Shown here piece after piece: positions 1 to 5,482 of a stretch of DNA of 6,052 nt (the stretch's first letter is position 1; the number at the start of each line of letters is the position of its first letter). Below the pieces are notes generated by a model. It had not been told where the DNA came from and did not search any database. It worked only from the letters and a program-made list of their open reading frames with translations. Location of the stretch: positions 1-6,052 of the forward strand of contig JAGBAI010000036.1 of the NCBI GenBank assembly GCA_017939025.1. Reading direction: 5' to 3'. Position numbers and translations under genes: made by a program. The stretch is from Oscillospiraceae bacterium. GTDB lineage: Bacteria; Bacillota_A; Clostridia; Oscillospirales; Oscillospiraceae.

Positions 1-154
1 CTCGACGGTCCGTCCGAAAATCCGACCTCAATGGGCGGATTTTCGGAATTTGTGCGGTGAATGATACGGAAAAATTGTCCATCGAGGCCAATTTTTCCGG
101 CGGACCGTCCAGAGGACGGTCCCTACGGTGAACAGTACGATGAACAGAAATTTA
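1..154. repeat. Palindromic MITE-like element, left end cut by window edge
   Basis: This is a composite inverted repeat. Positions 4-12 pair with 101-109 as an outer stem. Inside it are two hairpin arms: 13-24 with 36-47 (12 bp perfect) and 67-77 with 89-99 (11 bp perfect). A further hairpin, 102-110 with 114-122, closes the right side. The two apical loops (25-35 and 78-88) are themselves nearly complementary. The right flank, 138-156 (CGATGAACAGAAATTTACC), closely resembles the terminal repeat of the full copy at 5483-5683, so this is the same family. The left end lies outside the window. An open frame across 61-243 runs through the palindrome and has no coding character. Confidence 0.75.
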
Positions 155-167
155 CCACTTTTTTCTA

Positions 168-240
168 CAGTCTGCACCTTCCACCGAGGGGGAAGGTTTT
201 AGGCACCGTAAGCGCCAGATCAATAAAATCCAATTTGTTA
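168..240. repeat. Right-end remnant of the second repeat type (as at 2249-2470)
   Basis: The 16 bases GGCACCGTAAGCGCCA at 202-217 are identical to 2436-2451. A CCTTCC...GGAAGG hairpin (177-182 with 191-196) precedes them, matching the one at 2412-2431, and a degenerate terminal repeat (CAATAAAATCCAATTTG, 221-237) follows. Only the right part of the element is recognisable, and it abuts the palindromic element at 1-154. This suggests nested or successive insertions, or internal deletion. Confidence 0.6.
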
Positions 241-246
241 TAAAAC

Positions 247-281
247 CCTGCTGCAAAATTTTTGCGGCAGGTTCTTTTTTT
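247..281 (+). terminator. Intrinsic terminator hairpin
   Basis: CCTGCTGCAAAA (247-258) pairs with TTTTGCGGCAGG (260-271), with one G-T wobble. A T-rich run, TTCTTTTTTT, follows at 272-281. A run of A precedes the stem (242-245), so it could also work weakly on the minus strand. The gene it serves on the plus strand must lie left of the window, or the hairpin isolates the downstream unit from read-through. Confidence 0.6.
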
Positions 282-442
282 CCCTCTTTCGGCGGGGCAC
301 GGCTCTGGGGGATGATAAACTGTAGCTACGGAAGGCGCGGTTGTGCTTTCCAACACCCGGACAGATGCGTTCTGTCTGTCCCTTCCAGAAGCTGACATCC
401 TCTGGGGGTGCGCAGCCAGCCGGAACGGCTGCGCATCCTGCC

Positions 443-472
443 TTGAACCGCAATGCGCAATGCGGGTATAAC
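443..472 (+). promoter_or_regulatory. Candidate sigma-A promoter for the structured leader
   Basis: A -35 TTGAAC (443-448) and a -10 TATAAC (467-472) are separated by 18 bases. Transcription would start near 479, just before the long rod-shaped hairpin that begins at 485. That would give a leader of about 440 nt ahead of the ATG at 923. The spacer itself contains a small hairpin. The prediction rests on the two boxes and the position of the downstream structure only. Confidence 0.35.
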
Positions 473-610
473 CGGAGGATGGGCCCCTCTGCTGAATGGC
501 ATCTCCTGAATCTATTCTGTTTGCGGCGGGCAGAAGCTGCACACGCCGTTCAAAAGGAAAACAGAAAACAACAGCAGAGGGTATGGGTAATAAGTCCCAT
601 GCAAACCAAC

Positions 611-757
611 CGGCTGACGGTGAAACCTGCCCGAAGGCGTCGCGAACCTTCCTGCCTGTGTTTTTCGGCCACCGGTGCTGCTTGCTGAGCGAAGCTGGAA
701 GGCGCAGTTACGGCCCTGCTTGATACAGCCAGAGTGCCCTGCCCGGCTACGAAAGGA
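611..757 (+). promoter_or_regulatory. Possible divergent cobalamin-riboswitch-like element
   Basis: Short motifs occur in the order and approximate spacing of a cobalamin aptamer. They are GGTGAAA (619-625), CGCGAAC (641-647, where CCCGCAACTG would be expected), GCCACCG (668-674, for GCCACTG), GGAAGGC (697-703, for GGGAAGGC, able to pair with GCC 668-670), and AGCCAGAGTGCCCTGCC (727-743, for the B12 box AGCCAGGAGACCTGCC). Every motif deviates from consensus and the downstream gene has no B12 connection. It may therefore be a degraded switch, another RNA class, or coincidence. Confidence 0.22.
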
Positions 758-765
758 TGATATCC

Positions 766-804
766 TTGAAAAACTATGAAAGATACCCCGTGGGTTTCCA
801 TTAG
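766..804 (+). CDS. Possible 12-residue leader peptide (uORF)
   Basis: A strong Shine-Dalgarno context, TACGAAAGGA (748-757), sits 8 bases before TTG at 766. The frame reads MKNYERYPVGFH and stops at TAG (802-804). An in-frame ATG at 757 is too close to the SD to be the likely start. The same SD context (TACGAAAGGA, 904-913) precedes the real start at 923. Downstream hairpins 790-795/825-830 and 811-815/820-824 overlap the end of the uORF, and GGGT at 792-795 could alternatively pair with ACCC at 806-809. This is attenuation-like geometry. No protein evidence is possible at this length. Confidence 0.25.
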   Translation: MKNYERYPVGFH

Positions 805-922
805 GACCCCCAAACTGCCGTTTGACCCACCCGATGAGTGCCGGCTGGCTGCCGGCCGAAACCGGCCTTTGCCGGTCGTGGGAAGCCAGAATTCCCCGCC
901 TATTACGAAAGGACGTGACCCT

Positions 923-2239
923 ATGTTCCCAGAGGATATTTCCTTTTCCATTTCCCTGTACCCTGGCCGTCAGGATCTGATCCTGCTGCGGCAGGTGTAT
1001 ACCCGGCTTCTGCAGCGGTTTTCCGACTGCGTGAAGCCCATGCCAGAGCACTACGGTTATCCCATCCGGCTGGCACAGCTTGTGCCGCCTTCTCAGATTT
1101 CCCTGACAGCCTGCGCCGATACCATCAGCAGACAGCTGCACCAGTTTTCTGCCTGGTTTGGCCAGGCCGACTATACCAGCCGGATCCGCTTCCGCGTGAT
1201 GAAGCCCGTTCGGATCCGCAACTGCGTCTATCTGGCTCTGGAGCCTGCCTCTGATCTGGATCAAAGCCTGCTGGCCCAGCTGGAGCAGAGCCTCCGTGAA
1301 ATCCATCCCCGCCGGTTCCCCAGACCTGCCATTCCCTTCTGCTGGCTGGAAAAGCCCTTCCCGGAAGGCAGCCGGGCTACGCTGACTGAAATTCTGGAGC
1401 CTTTGACCGGCCGGGAATTTGTTGCTTCTCTGGTCTCTCTGACAATGGAAATTCAAGCTGGGCAGAATGACCTCGATACTGTTTCCAGCTGCTTCCTGGA
1501 GGATATGCCGCCCCCCGTCATTGACATCCATACCCATCTTCTGCCCAGACTGGACGACGGTTCCGATTCTTACGAAACCACCCGGCAGCTGGTGCTCTCT
1601 GCCCAGTCCCAGGGCGTAACTTCCATTTTTCTCACCCCACACAGCGAATACCTTTCTGGGGATCCTCAGGATCTGGAAAGCCGTTTCCGTCTGCTGAAGG
1701 GGGATCTGCAGCATGCGTTTCCCGATATCCGGTTTTTCCTGGGCTGTGAGGTCATGTGCTGTGATTTCCTCCTGACCGGAGTCCTGGAAGGATTGGAAAA
1801 AGGGCGGATTCCCTCTATGAACGGCACCCGGTATGTGCTGGTGGAATTTCCAACGGATATCCGGCTGGAAGAAATGCAGCGGTGCCTGTCCGCACTGATC
1901 CAAAAGAACTGGAAGCCCATCATCGCCCATGCGGAGCGGTATGCCTGTCTGTGTCTGGTCTCGGAGATCCGGGAACTGAGAAAAATGGGCTGCACCTTCC
2001 AGGTGAACATCTTCTCTCTGGAAGAGCTGCAGGATGCCGATCTCCAATCCCGGGCCCGCACCATGATCCGGGAAAAACTGGTGACTTTCCTGGGCACCGA
2101 TACGCATAATCTGGCTTTCCGCCGGCCCTGCATCGACAAGGGTATGGAGTGGCTGAAGGAAAACTGCGACCGGCCCTACCTGGAAGCCATTACCCATAGC
2201 AACGCCATCCGGCTGCTGGACATCTCTCCGGCAGAATGA
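923..2239 (+). CDS. PHP-domain phosphatase (CpsB/YwqE type) with N-terminal degenerate LigT-like domain
   Basis: This 438-residue protein starts at 923 because TACGAAAGGA (904-913) is correctly spaced. The frame stays open upstream to an ATG at 776, but those 49 residues lie over leader hairpins and lack coding character. Residues 199-432 are a CpsB/CapC-type PHP domain: VIDIHTHLLP (199-208, H203/H205), LDDG (210-213), TPH (238-240), GCE (274-276), VEFP (307-310), IIAHAERY (333-340, usually HPERY) and GTDTHN (391-396). These match the metal ligands of Mn-dependent tyrosine phosphatases that act on bacterial tyrosine kinases in capsule control. Residues 1-195 resemble the 2H phosphoesterase/LigT fold in pattern: a first motif QISL at 58-61, then a strand-helix VYLALEP...L..LEQSL, then PAIPFCWLEKP (135-145), where PHITLARxxxP is expected. 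Both catalytic His are therefore absent. No capsule genes or tyrosine kinase lie in the window, so its substrate is unknown. The PHP assignment is firm; the N-terminal fold is inference. Confidence 0.85.
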   Translation: MFPEDISFSISLYPGRQDLILLRQVYTRLLQRFSDCVKPMPEHYGYPIRLAQLVPPSQISLTACADTISRQLHQFSAWFGQADYTSRIRFRVMKPVRIRNCVYLALEPASDLDQSLLAQLEQSLREIHPRRFPRPAIPFCWLEKPFPEGSRATLTEILEPLTGREFVASLVSLTMEIQAGQNDLDTVSSCFLEDMPPPVIDIHTHLLPRLDDGSDSYETTRQLVLSAQSQGVTSIFLTPHSEYLSGDPQDLESRFRLLKGDLQHAFPDIRFFLGCEVMCCDFLLTGVLEGLEKGRIPSMNGTRYVLVEFPTDIRLEEMQRCLSALIQKNWKPIIAHAERYACLCLVSEIRELRKMGCTFQVNIFSLEELQDADLQSRARTMIREKLVTFLGTDTHNLAFRRPCIDKGMEWLKENCDRPYLEAITHSNAIRLLDISPAE

Positions 2240-2248
2240 TCCGGTTAA

Positions 2249-2470
2249 AAATTGCAGTTTGGCGGGCAGTTAACAAAGCCTTCCCCCGGGGGGAAGGCGA
2301 GACGGATGAGGGATGGCGTGGGCTGAAAGTCTGGAATAGGCCTAAAACATAGTGCTGAATCTAACATTTCCGCCCGCATTCCTCATCCGCCCCAGTGTGC
2401 GCACTGGGGCACCTTCCCCCCCGGGGGAAGGCATGGGCACCGTAAGCGCCACAGCAACAAACTGCAAATT
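2249..2470. repeat. MITE-like inverted-repeat element, GGAAGG/GGATGAGG type
   Basis: The terminal inverted repeat AAATTGCAGTTTG (2249-2261) is matched by CAAACTGCAAATT (2458-2470). Inside are a left hairpin CTTCCCCC/GGGGGAAG near 2280-2298, a GGATGAGG...CCTCATCC inner pair (2304-2311 with 2381-2388), a CCCCAGTG/CACTGGGG hairpin (2391-2410) and a right CCTTCCCCC/GGGGGAAGG hairpin. There is no coding capacity. It begins 9 bases after the stop of the PHP gene and ends 46 bases before the next start. It could therefore supply termination for the first gene and part of the promoter region of the second. I see no unambiguous target-site duplication. Confidence 0.7.
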
Positions 2471-2516
2471 ACTCTGCACGATCACACAATAACACATTTA
2501 TTTGGGAGGAATCACC

Positions 2517-3140
2517 ATGAGACGCAAATATTCCCTGGAATTGGCCCGGGCAATTGAGAAAATTCTGAAAAAAACAGTCCAGGACTACAGCTTCAGCAGA
2601 ACCGACGGTACCTTCTGCTTCGTGCTGCCCCTGGGCGGCTTTCCGAGGTATGTGGAAGGGGAGATCCGCGTCCATGACACGGATTTGAATATCTATGGCC
2701 TGTACCCGTGGAAAATCCCATTGGACAGTCTTGGACAGCTGCTGGTATTTCTGGCCCATGCAAACCAGGGCCGGCGCAGCGGCAATTTTGAGCTGTCCAT
2801 CGACGAAGGACAGCTCCGGTACAAATGTTTTCTGGACTGTGCCGGACTGGAGGGGCCTACGCCTGAAATGGTAATAAATGCGCTAAACTGCATCGAACTC
2901 ATGTTCCTGCGCTACAGTCTGGGGATCCACAAACTTCTGTGGGAGGAGCTGGATGCGCAGCAGGCTCTCGCCCTCTGTGATGATCTTGTCCGAAGTTATT
3001 ATTGCGTCAACAATGAGGCAACCCCGGCAGAAAGCGCGGCAGCCGCCGGAATCCGGGTTCCTTTGGAGCTGCTGCAGGAGGATGACTCAGACCTTCTGGA
3101 GCTGCTGCGGGATATGCGCGCGGAGGATAATATCCTGTAG
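2517..3140 (+). CDS. YbjN-domain protein
   Basis: This is a 207-residue soluble protein. ATG 2517 is chosen because GGGAGGA (2504-2510) precedes it with correct spacing; an in-frame TTG at 2502 overlaps that SD. Residues about 1-145 carry the YbjN pattern: an N-terminal helix, a strand-rich middle, LLVFLAHANQGRRSGNFELS (about 74-93) resembling the family's helix followed by 'n....G.f.l', a strand ELSIDEGQLRYKCFLDC, and a final long helix PEMVINALNCIELMFLRYS. YbjN domains have a type III secretion chaperone-like fold, and no general biochemical function is known. The C-terminus from about residue 165 is Ala-rich and then strongly acidic (LLQEDDSDLLELL). No signal peptide or membrane segment is seen. 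It stands alone, bounded by a repeat element and a strong terminator. Confidence 0.7.
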   Translation: MRRKYSLELARAIEKILKKTVQDYSFSRTDGTFCFVLPLGGFPRYVEGEIRVHDTDLNIYGLYPWKIPLDSLGQLLVFLAHANQGRRSGNFELSIDEGQLRYKCFLDCAGLEGPTPEMVINALNCIELMFLRYSLGIHKLLWEELDAQQALALCDDLVRSYYCVNNEATPAESAAAAGIRVPLELLQEDDSDLLELLRDMRAEDNIL

Positions 3141-3183
3141 GGGAGCCTCTGACAGGATGTTGAAAATAGTATACGTTATTGAC

Positions 3184-3230
3184 AAGCAAACGCCAGCGGC
3201 ATAGCATAGCCGCTGGCGTTTGCTTATTTT
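3184..3230. terminator. Bidirectional terminator between convergent genes
   Basis: A perfect 17-bp stem (3184-3200 with 3209-3225) has an 8-base loop, ATAGCATA. On the plus strand ATTTT follows (3226-3230), ending the YbjN-domain transcript 43 bases after its stop. The right arm overlaps the TAA stop (3226-3224) of the convergent minus-strand membrane gene. A minus-strand transcript therefore forms the same hairpin at its end, though with a poor T run (CTTGTCAATAA). Confidence 0.85.
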
Positions 3231-3628
3231 CTCCGCAGAAGCTTCCATCCTGCCATCAGCAGGCAGGCCCACAGGAACAGGCTCAGCGCCCAGTATCCGC
3301 TGGAAACCATGGGACTGGAAACGATCACCAGCAGATAATACAGTGCCGTGCCCACTGTTTCCGAGGCAACCACCGACAGCACATTTCCAATGAGCAGCAC
3401 CAGCGTCAGCCCCAGGGACAATGCCGCGAGACAGCAGACGAGCTTCACCGCTGCCCGGTCACCACTCTTTCCGCTCCGGTACAGCACTGCCGCCGGAGGC
3501 AGAAAGCAGGCCAGAGACAAAACCGTCATCCCCGCCCGCAGTGCTCCCTCCGGTTCCGGGATAAAACCCAGACCTGCGCACAAAATAAACAAACCGCCCC
3601 AAAGAACGTACAGTAACTTGTTGGACAT
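3224..3628 (-). CDS. Small polytopic membrane protein, function unknown
   Basis: This 134-residue protein starts with ATG at 3628, preceded on the minus strand by GAGGTG (3639-3634) at a 5-base spacing. The frame extends 19 residues further upstream, but those residues are charged and lie over the leader. Hydrophobic segments are at about 4-23, 31-50, 61-87, and one or two between 93 and 129, giving 4-5 predicted membrane spans. Basic residues occur at the loops (RSGKSGDR, 51-58) and the C-terminus (LRRK). No catalytic motif is visible and I do not recognise a named family. It is divergent from nrdR and convergent with the YbjN-domain gene, so it is likely monocistronic. Confidence 0.75.
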   Translation of the reverse strand: MSNKLLYVLWGGLFILCAGLGFIPEPEGALRAGMTVLSLACFLPPAAVLYRSGKSGDRAAVKLVCCLAALSLGLTLVLLIGNVLSVVASETVGTALYYLLVIVSSPMVSSGYWALSLFLWACLLMAGWKLLRRK

Positions 3629-3650
3629 CGAAACACCTCGTTTTTCCGTG

Positions 3651-3684
3651 TGGAGTTTCGTGGCGTTAACTTTCCTTAACTCCA
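3651..3684. promoter_or_regulatory. Inverted repeat plus tandem TTAACT in the nrdR/membrane-gene spacer
   Basis: TGGAGTT (3651-3657) and AACTCCA (3678-3684) are perfectly inverted. Overlapping them, TTAACT occurs twice (3666-3671 and 3676-3681) exactly 10 bases apart, so both copies face the same side of the helix. The region falls in the leader of the minus-strand gene. It could be an operator or an RNA hairpin; no regulator is identified. Confidence 0.3.
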
Positions 3685-3723
3685 CCCTTCACTCGCAATA
3701 CTCCGCACGCAGAAATATCCGTT

Positions 3724-3752
3724 ATTTTATCCGAAAACTGCCGCCAGCGCAA
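3724..3752 (-). promoter_or_regulatory. Candidate promoter for the membrane-protein gene
   Basis: On the minus strand TTGCGC (3752-3747) and TAAAAT (3729-3724) are separated by 17 bases. The -35 is poor (three of six matches) and the -10 good (five of six). Transcription would begin near 3717, leaving a leader of about 88 nt. Confidence 0.3.
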
Positions 3753-3772
3753 CCCTTTTGGGTAAAAAAGGC

Positions 3773-3801
3773 TGGACAGTGGAGAAAAATTCTGGTATAA
3801 T
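3773..3801 (+). promoter_or_regulatory. Sigma-A promoter of nrdR
   Basis: The -35 is TGGACA (3773-3778) and the -10 is a perfect TATAAT (3796-3801), with a 17-base spacer. An extended -10 TG lies at 3793-3794. Transcription should start near 3808, giving a leader of about 29 nt that holds the Shine-Dalgarno AAAGGGAG (3819-3826). No convincing NrdR-box pair (acaCwAtATaTwGtgt-like) is seen overlapping it, so autorepression is not supported here. Confidence 0.8.
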
Positions 3802-3836
3802 AGGCAAATAATCTACGAAAAGGGAGTGGATCCCCT

Positions 3837-4292
3837 ATGAAATGCCCTTACTGTGGTGATCAGGAAAGCAAGGTCGTGGATTCCCGACACTCTGAAGACG
3901 GCAACTCCATCCGCCGCCGCCGGGAGTGTATGGGCTGCCAGCGCCGCTTTACCACCTATGAGATCGTGGAAAGTCTGCCCATTATCGTGGTCAAGCGCAA
4001 CGGTTCCCGCCAGAGCTTTGACCGGAATAAGATCCTCAATTCCATGATCCGCGCCTTTGACAAGCGCAAGGTCGATGTCACTGACCTGGACCGGATCACC
4101 ACCGAGATTGAGCAGACCATCCAGAACACCCTGGAACGGGAGATCACCACCGATAAGATCGGTGAGATGGTCATGGAGCGTCTGAAGCCTCTGGACGAGG
4201 TGGCGTACATCCGCTTTGCCTCCATCTATCACCGGTTCCAGGATGCAGGCAGCTTCATGCGGGAGATCAGCAAATTCCTGGAGGAAAAATAA
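3837..4292 (+). CDS. nrdR: Transcriptional repressor NrdR
   Basis: At 151 residues this is the usual NrdR length. It has an N-terminal zinc ribbon with C3, C6, C31 and C34 (MKCPYCG...RECMGCQRRFTTYE), followed by an ATP-cone domain from about 49 to 139 starting at VVKRNG. NrdR senses dATP versus ATP through the cone. It oligomerises and binds NrdR boxes to repress ribonucleotide reductase genes, linking dNTP supply to expression. All zinc ligands and the RRRREC basic stretch are intact. The start is supported by AAAGGGAG and the promoter just upstream. The stop TAA shares its last base with the ATG of the next gene, so the two are co-transcribed and probably translationally coupled. No reductase gene lies in the window. 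Confidence 0.97.
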   Translation: MKCPYCGDQESKVVDSRHSEDGNSIRRRRECMGCQRRFTTYEIVESLPIIVVKRNGSRQSFDRNKILNSMIRAFDKRKVDVTDLDRITTEIEQTIQNTLEREITTDKIGEMVMERLKPLDEVAYIRFASIYHRFQDAGSFMREISKFLEEK

Positions 4293-4867
4293 TGAGCACG
4301 ACCCCCACTGAACTTCTGGAAACCACCGCCGCCGCTGTGGAAGCCACCATTGCCGCTACCGAAGGCGCAATGGCGGAAACTTCCCCGTTGGAAGCGTTGG
4401 ATATTGATTCCATCAAGGCCATTATGGACGGCTTTGACCCGGCCAGCCTGCTGCCGGAGCTGAATGAGATCTTCGGCACCCTGCCGGGAATCTGCCGGTT
4501 CTGCATCATGATCGGCCCGGTGATCCTGCTGCTTCTGGGCCTGGCCTACCTGTTTTTTGCCCCGAAGGAGGCCAATTATTACTTTGGCTACCGGTGCTAT
4601 TACGGCATGGGCAGTATCTATGCCTGGCGCTTTACCCAGCGGTTTGCCGGTGTAGTACTGACACTGACGGGCCTGGTATTAAGCATTATCATGTTCGTTC
4701 TGACTGCGAATTTTGCCGATGCAGAGGTAACAGACATGGTCTGGCGGGCATTGGAGCTGCTGTTATGGGAGGCAGGCATTGCCCTGCTGGCAAATGCCCT
4801 TATCCATCTGACCGCCGCCCTGCGCTTCGACCGGAAGGGCCGCCACAGAAGAAAGAACAAAGCATAA
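4292..4867 (+). CDS. SdpI-like integral membrane protein, coupled to nrdR
   Basis: This 191-residue protein has its ATG overlapping the nrdR stop (TAATG). Its SD is GGAGG (4280-4284), inside the end of nrdR. Residues 1-60 are hydrophilic, Ala/Thr-rich and acidic, an unusual N-terminal extension. Membrane spans follow at about 67-90, 118-140 and 152-175. Between spans one and two, NYYFGYRCYYGMGSIYAWRF then TQRFAG (95-120) resembles the SdpI-family signature (N..yGyR...s..n...W...qr..G). In Bacillus subtilis SdpI is an immunity and signalling protein against the SdpC toxin. Most SdpI-domain proteins are uncharacterised, and nothing here indicates toxin immunity. The C-terminus is very basic (RKGRHRRKNKA) and likely cytoplasmic. 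The gene ends before a terminator. Confidence 0.7.
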   Translation: MSTTPTELLETTAAAVEATIAATEGAMAETSPLEALDIDSIKAIMDGFDPASLLPELNEIFGTLPGICRFCIMIGPVILLLLGLAYLFFAPKEANYYFGYRCYYGMGSIYAWRFTQRFAGVVLTLTGLVLSIIMFVLTANFADAEVTDMVWRALELLLWEAGIALLANALIHLTAALRFDRKGRHRRKNKA

Positions 4868-4872
4868 TCAAA

Positions 4873-4902
4873 ACGGAGTCCTTCCCGGACTCCGTCTTTT
4901 AT
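4873..4902 (+). terminator. Intrinsic terminator after nrdR/SdpI-like operon
   Basis: ACGGAGTCC (4873-4881) and GGACTCCGT (4887-4895) form a perfect 9-bp stem with a 5-base loop, followed by CTTTTAT (4896-4902). It lies 5 bases after the stop of the SdpI-like gene and closes the two-gene operon. The run of A before the stem may allow some minus-strand activity. Confidence 0.85.
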
Positions 4903-4922
4903 ACCCCCAGCCTGCCCTCGCC

Positions 4923-5154
4923 AAATTGCAGTTTGTTGCACTGGCGCGGTAGCGCCCTAAAAGGCTCCCTCTGATGAGGGAGCTGTCACGCGAACAGCGT
5001 GACTGAGGGAGAGAAAACCTGAAAGCTTCCTTTTTTCTATCGAATCGCGGCGGAAACTGCAACCTTTTCTCTCCCTCAGTCGCCTACGGCGCCAGCTCCC
5101 TCATCAGAGGGAGCCCTTTGGGCGCTACCGCGCCACAGCAACAAACTTCAATTT
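4923..5154. repeat. MITE-like inverted-repeat element, GCTCCCTC/GAGGGAGC type
   Basis: Ends AAATTGCAGTTTGTTGC (4923-4939) and GCAACAAACTTCAATTTT (5138-5155 approx.) are inverted, and the match continues inward through TGGCGCGGTAGCGCCC (4942-4957) against 5119-5134. Further inverted pairs are GGCTCCCTC...GAGGGAGCTG on both arms and a 15-bp perfect inner pair (5003-5017 with 5065-5079). Each arm also folds on itself: 4964-4971 with 4975-4982; GTCACGC/GCGTGAC near 4985-5003; and CGCC/GGCG at 5081-5091. No protein is encoded. It ends about 30 bases before the ATG at 5185, so promoter signals for that gene, if any, lie inside it. Confidence 0.8.
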
Positions 5155-5184
5155 TGCAACACATCTTGAAAAGGACGTATCTTC

Positions 5185-5475
5185 ATGAACATTCTCAGTA
5201 TTCTTCTGGGCATTGCTGCCCTTGTTTTTGCCATTCACGCCCTCCAGGTCAAAGGCTGCCTGATCTGCTGCACCGCTTCCCTTGGCTGCTGCGGCGGGGC
5301 ACTGCTGTGCCAGCTGTGGGAACTGAACCGGCTGGCGCGGATCCTGGATGCCGCCGCGATTTACGATACCCTCCGGGCCCGGTGTCTGGCAGGTACGGTT
5401 TTGCTGGTGTTGACCTTCGGACTGCACCTGGCAGCCCTCCTCCGGGGCAGAAAAAGCAAGTGTGAAAACTGCTGA
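5185..5475 (+). CDS. Small cysteine-rich membrane protein, function unknown
   Basis: This 96-residue protein's start is supported by AAAAGGA (5169-5175), about 9 bases before the ATG. Hydrophobic segments are at about 2-20, 25-45 and 67-87. The intervening part (46-66, WELNRLARILDAAAIYDTLRAR) is an amphipathic stretch. It has nine cysteines (25, 28, 29, 35, 36, 42, 67, 93, 96), six of them in or beside the second span, and a basic-then-cysteine tail (RGRKSKCENC). I do not recognise a family, and no catalytic motif is seen. A palindromic repeat lies before it and another starts 7 bases after its stop, so it is probably monocistronic. Confidence 0.65.
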   Translation: MNILSILLGIAALVFAIHALQVKGCLICCTASLGCCGGALLCQLWELNRLARILDAAAIYDTLRARCLAGTVLLVLTFGLHLAALLRGRKSKCENC

Positions 5476-5482
5476 GCAATAC

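Larger units (their letters stand above)
282..922 (+). other. Non-coding, highly structured leader region before the PHP gene
   Basis: No reading frame here looks coding on either strand; the open frames are short or are shadows of one another. What is visible is secondary structure: 404-415 with 428-439 (about 12 bp with a wobble); 449-453 with 462-466; a 10-bp perfect pair, 485-494 with 572-581, enclosing 515-522 with 559-566, an arm of about 6 bp, and a GCAG/CTGC tip; 583-587 with 596-600; 790-795 with 825-830; and 845-850 with 884-889. This nesting suggests a structured 5' leader or stand-alone RNA on the plus strand. I do not recognise tmRNA, RNase P RNA, 6S or SRP RNA core sequences. 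A degenerate cobalamin-type arrangement is noted separately. Confidence 0.4.

Noticed and set aside
341..688. 115-codon plus-strand frame in the leader
   Set aside because: Composition looks random (many Arg, Cys, Gln), there is no SD, and it overlaps multiple RNA-like hairpins.
282..760. tmRNA, RNase P RNA, 6S RNA or T-box leader
   Set aside because: I looked for their signature sequences (for example the T-box GGGTGGNACCGCG and the RNase P GAGGAAAGTCC) and did not find them.
776..922. 49-residue N-terminal extension of the PHP protein from ATG 776
   Set aside because: The stretch lies over leader hairpins and has no good SD at the right spacing. The SD at 904-913 fits ATG 923, where the domain-like sequence begins.
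512..2197. 561-codon open frame on the minus strand
   Set aside because: It is antisense to the PHP gene and its structured leader. Its translation is Gln/Gly/Pro-rich with no domain pattern, and it has no credible ribosome-binding site. The plus-strand frame has all the PHP motifs.
3179..3800. Plus-strand frames of 145 and 150 codons over the membrane-protein region
   Set aside because: They are antisense shadows. The minus-strand frame has clear membrane segments and a good SD.
3813..4232. 139-codon minus-strand frame over nrdR
   Set aside because: It is antisense to NrdR, which is recognised with complete zinc and ATP-cone motifs.
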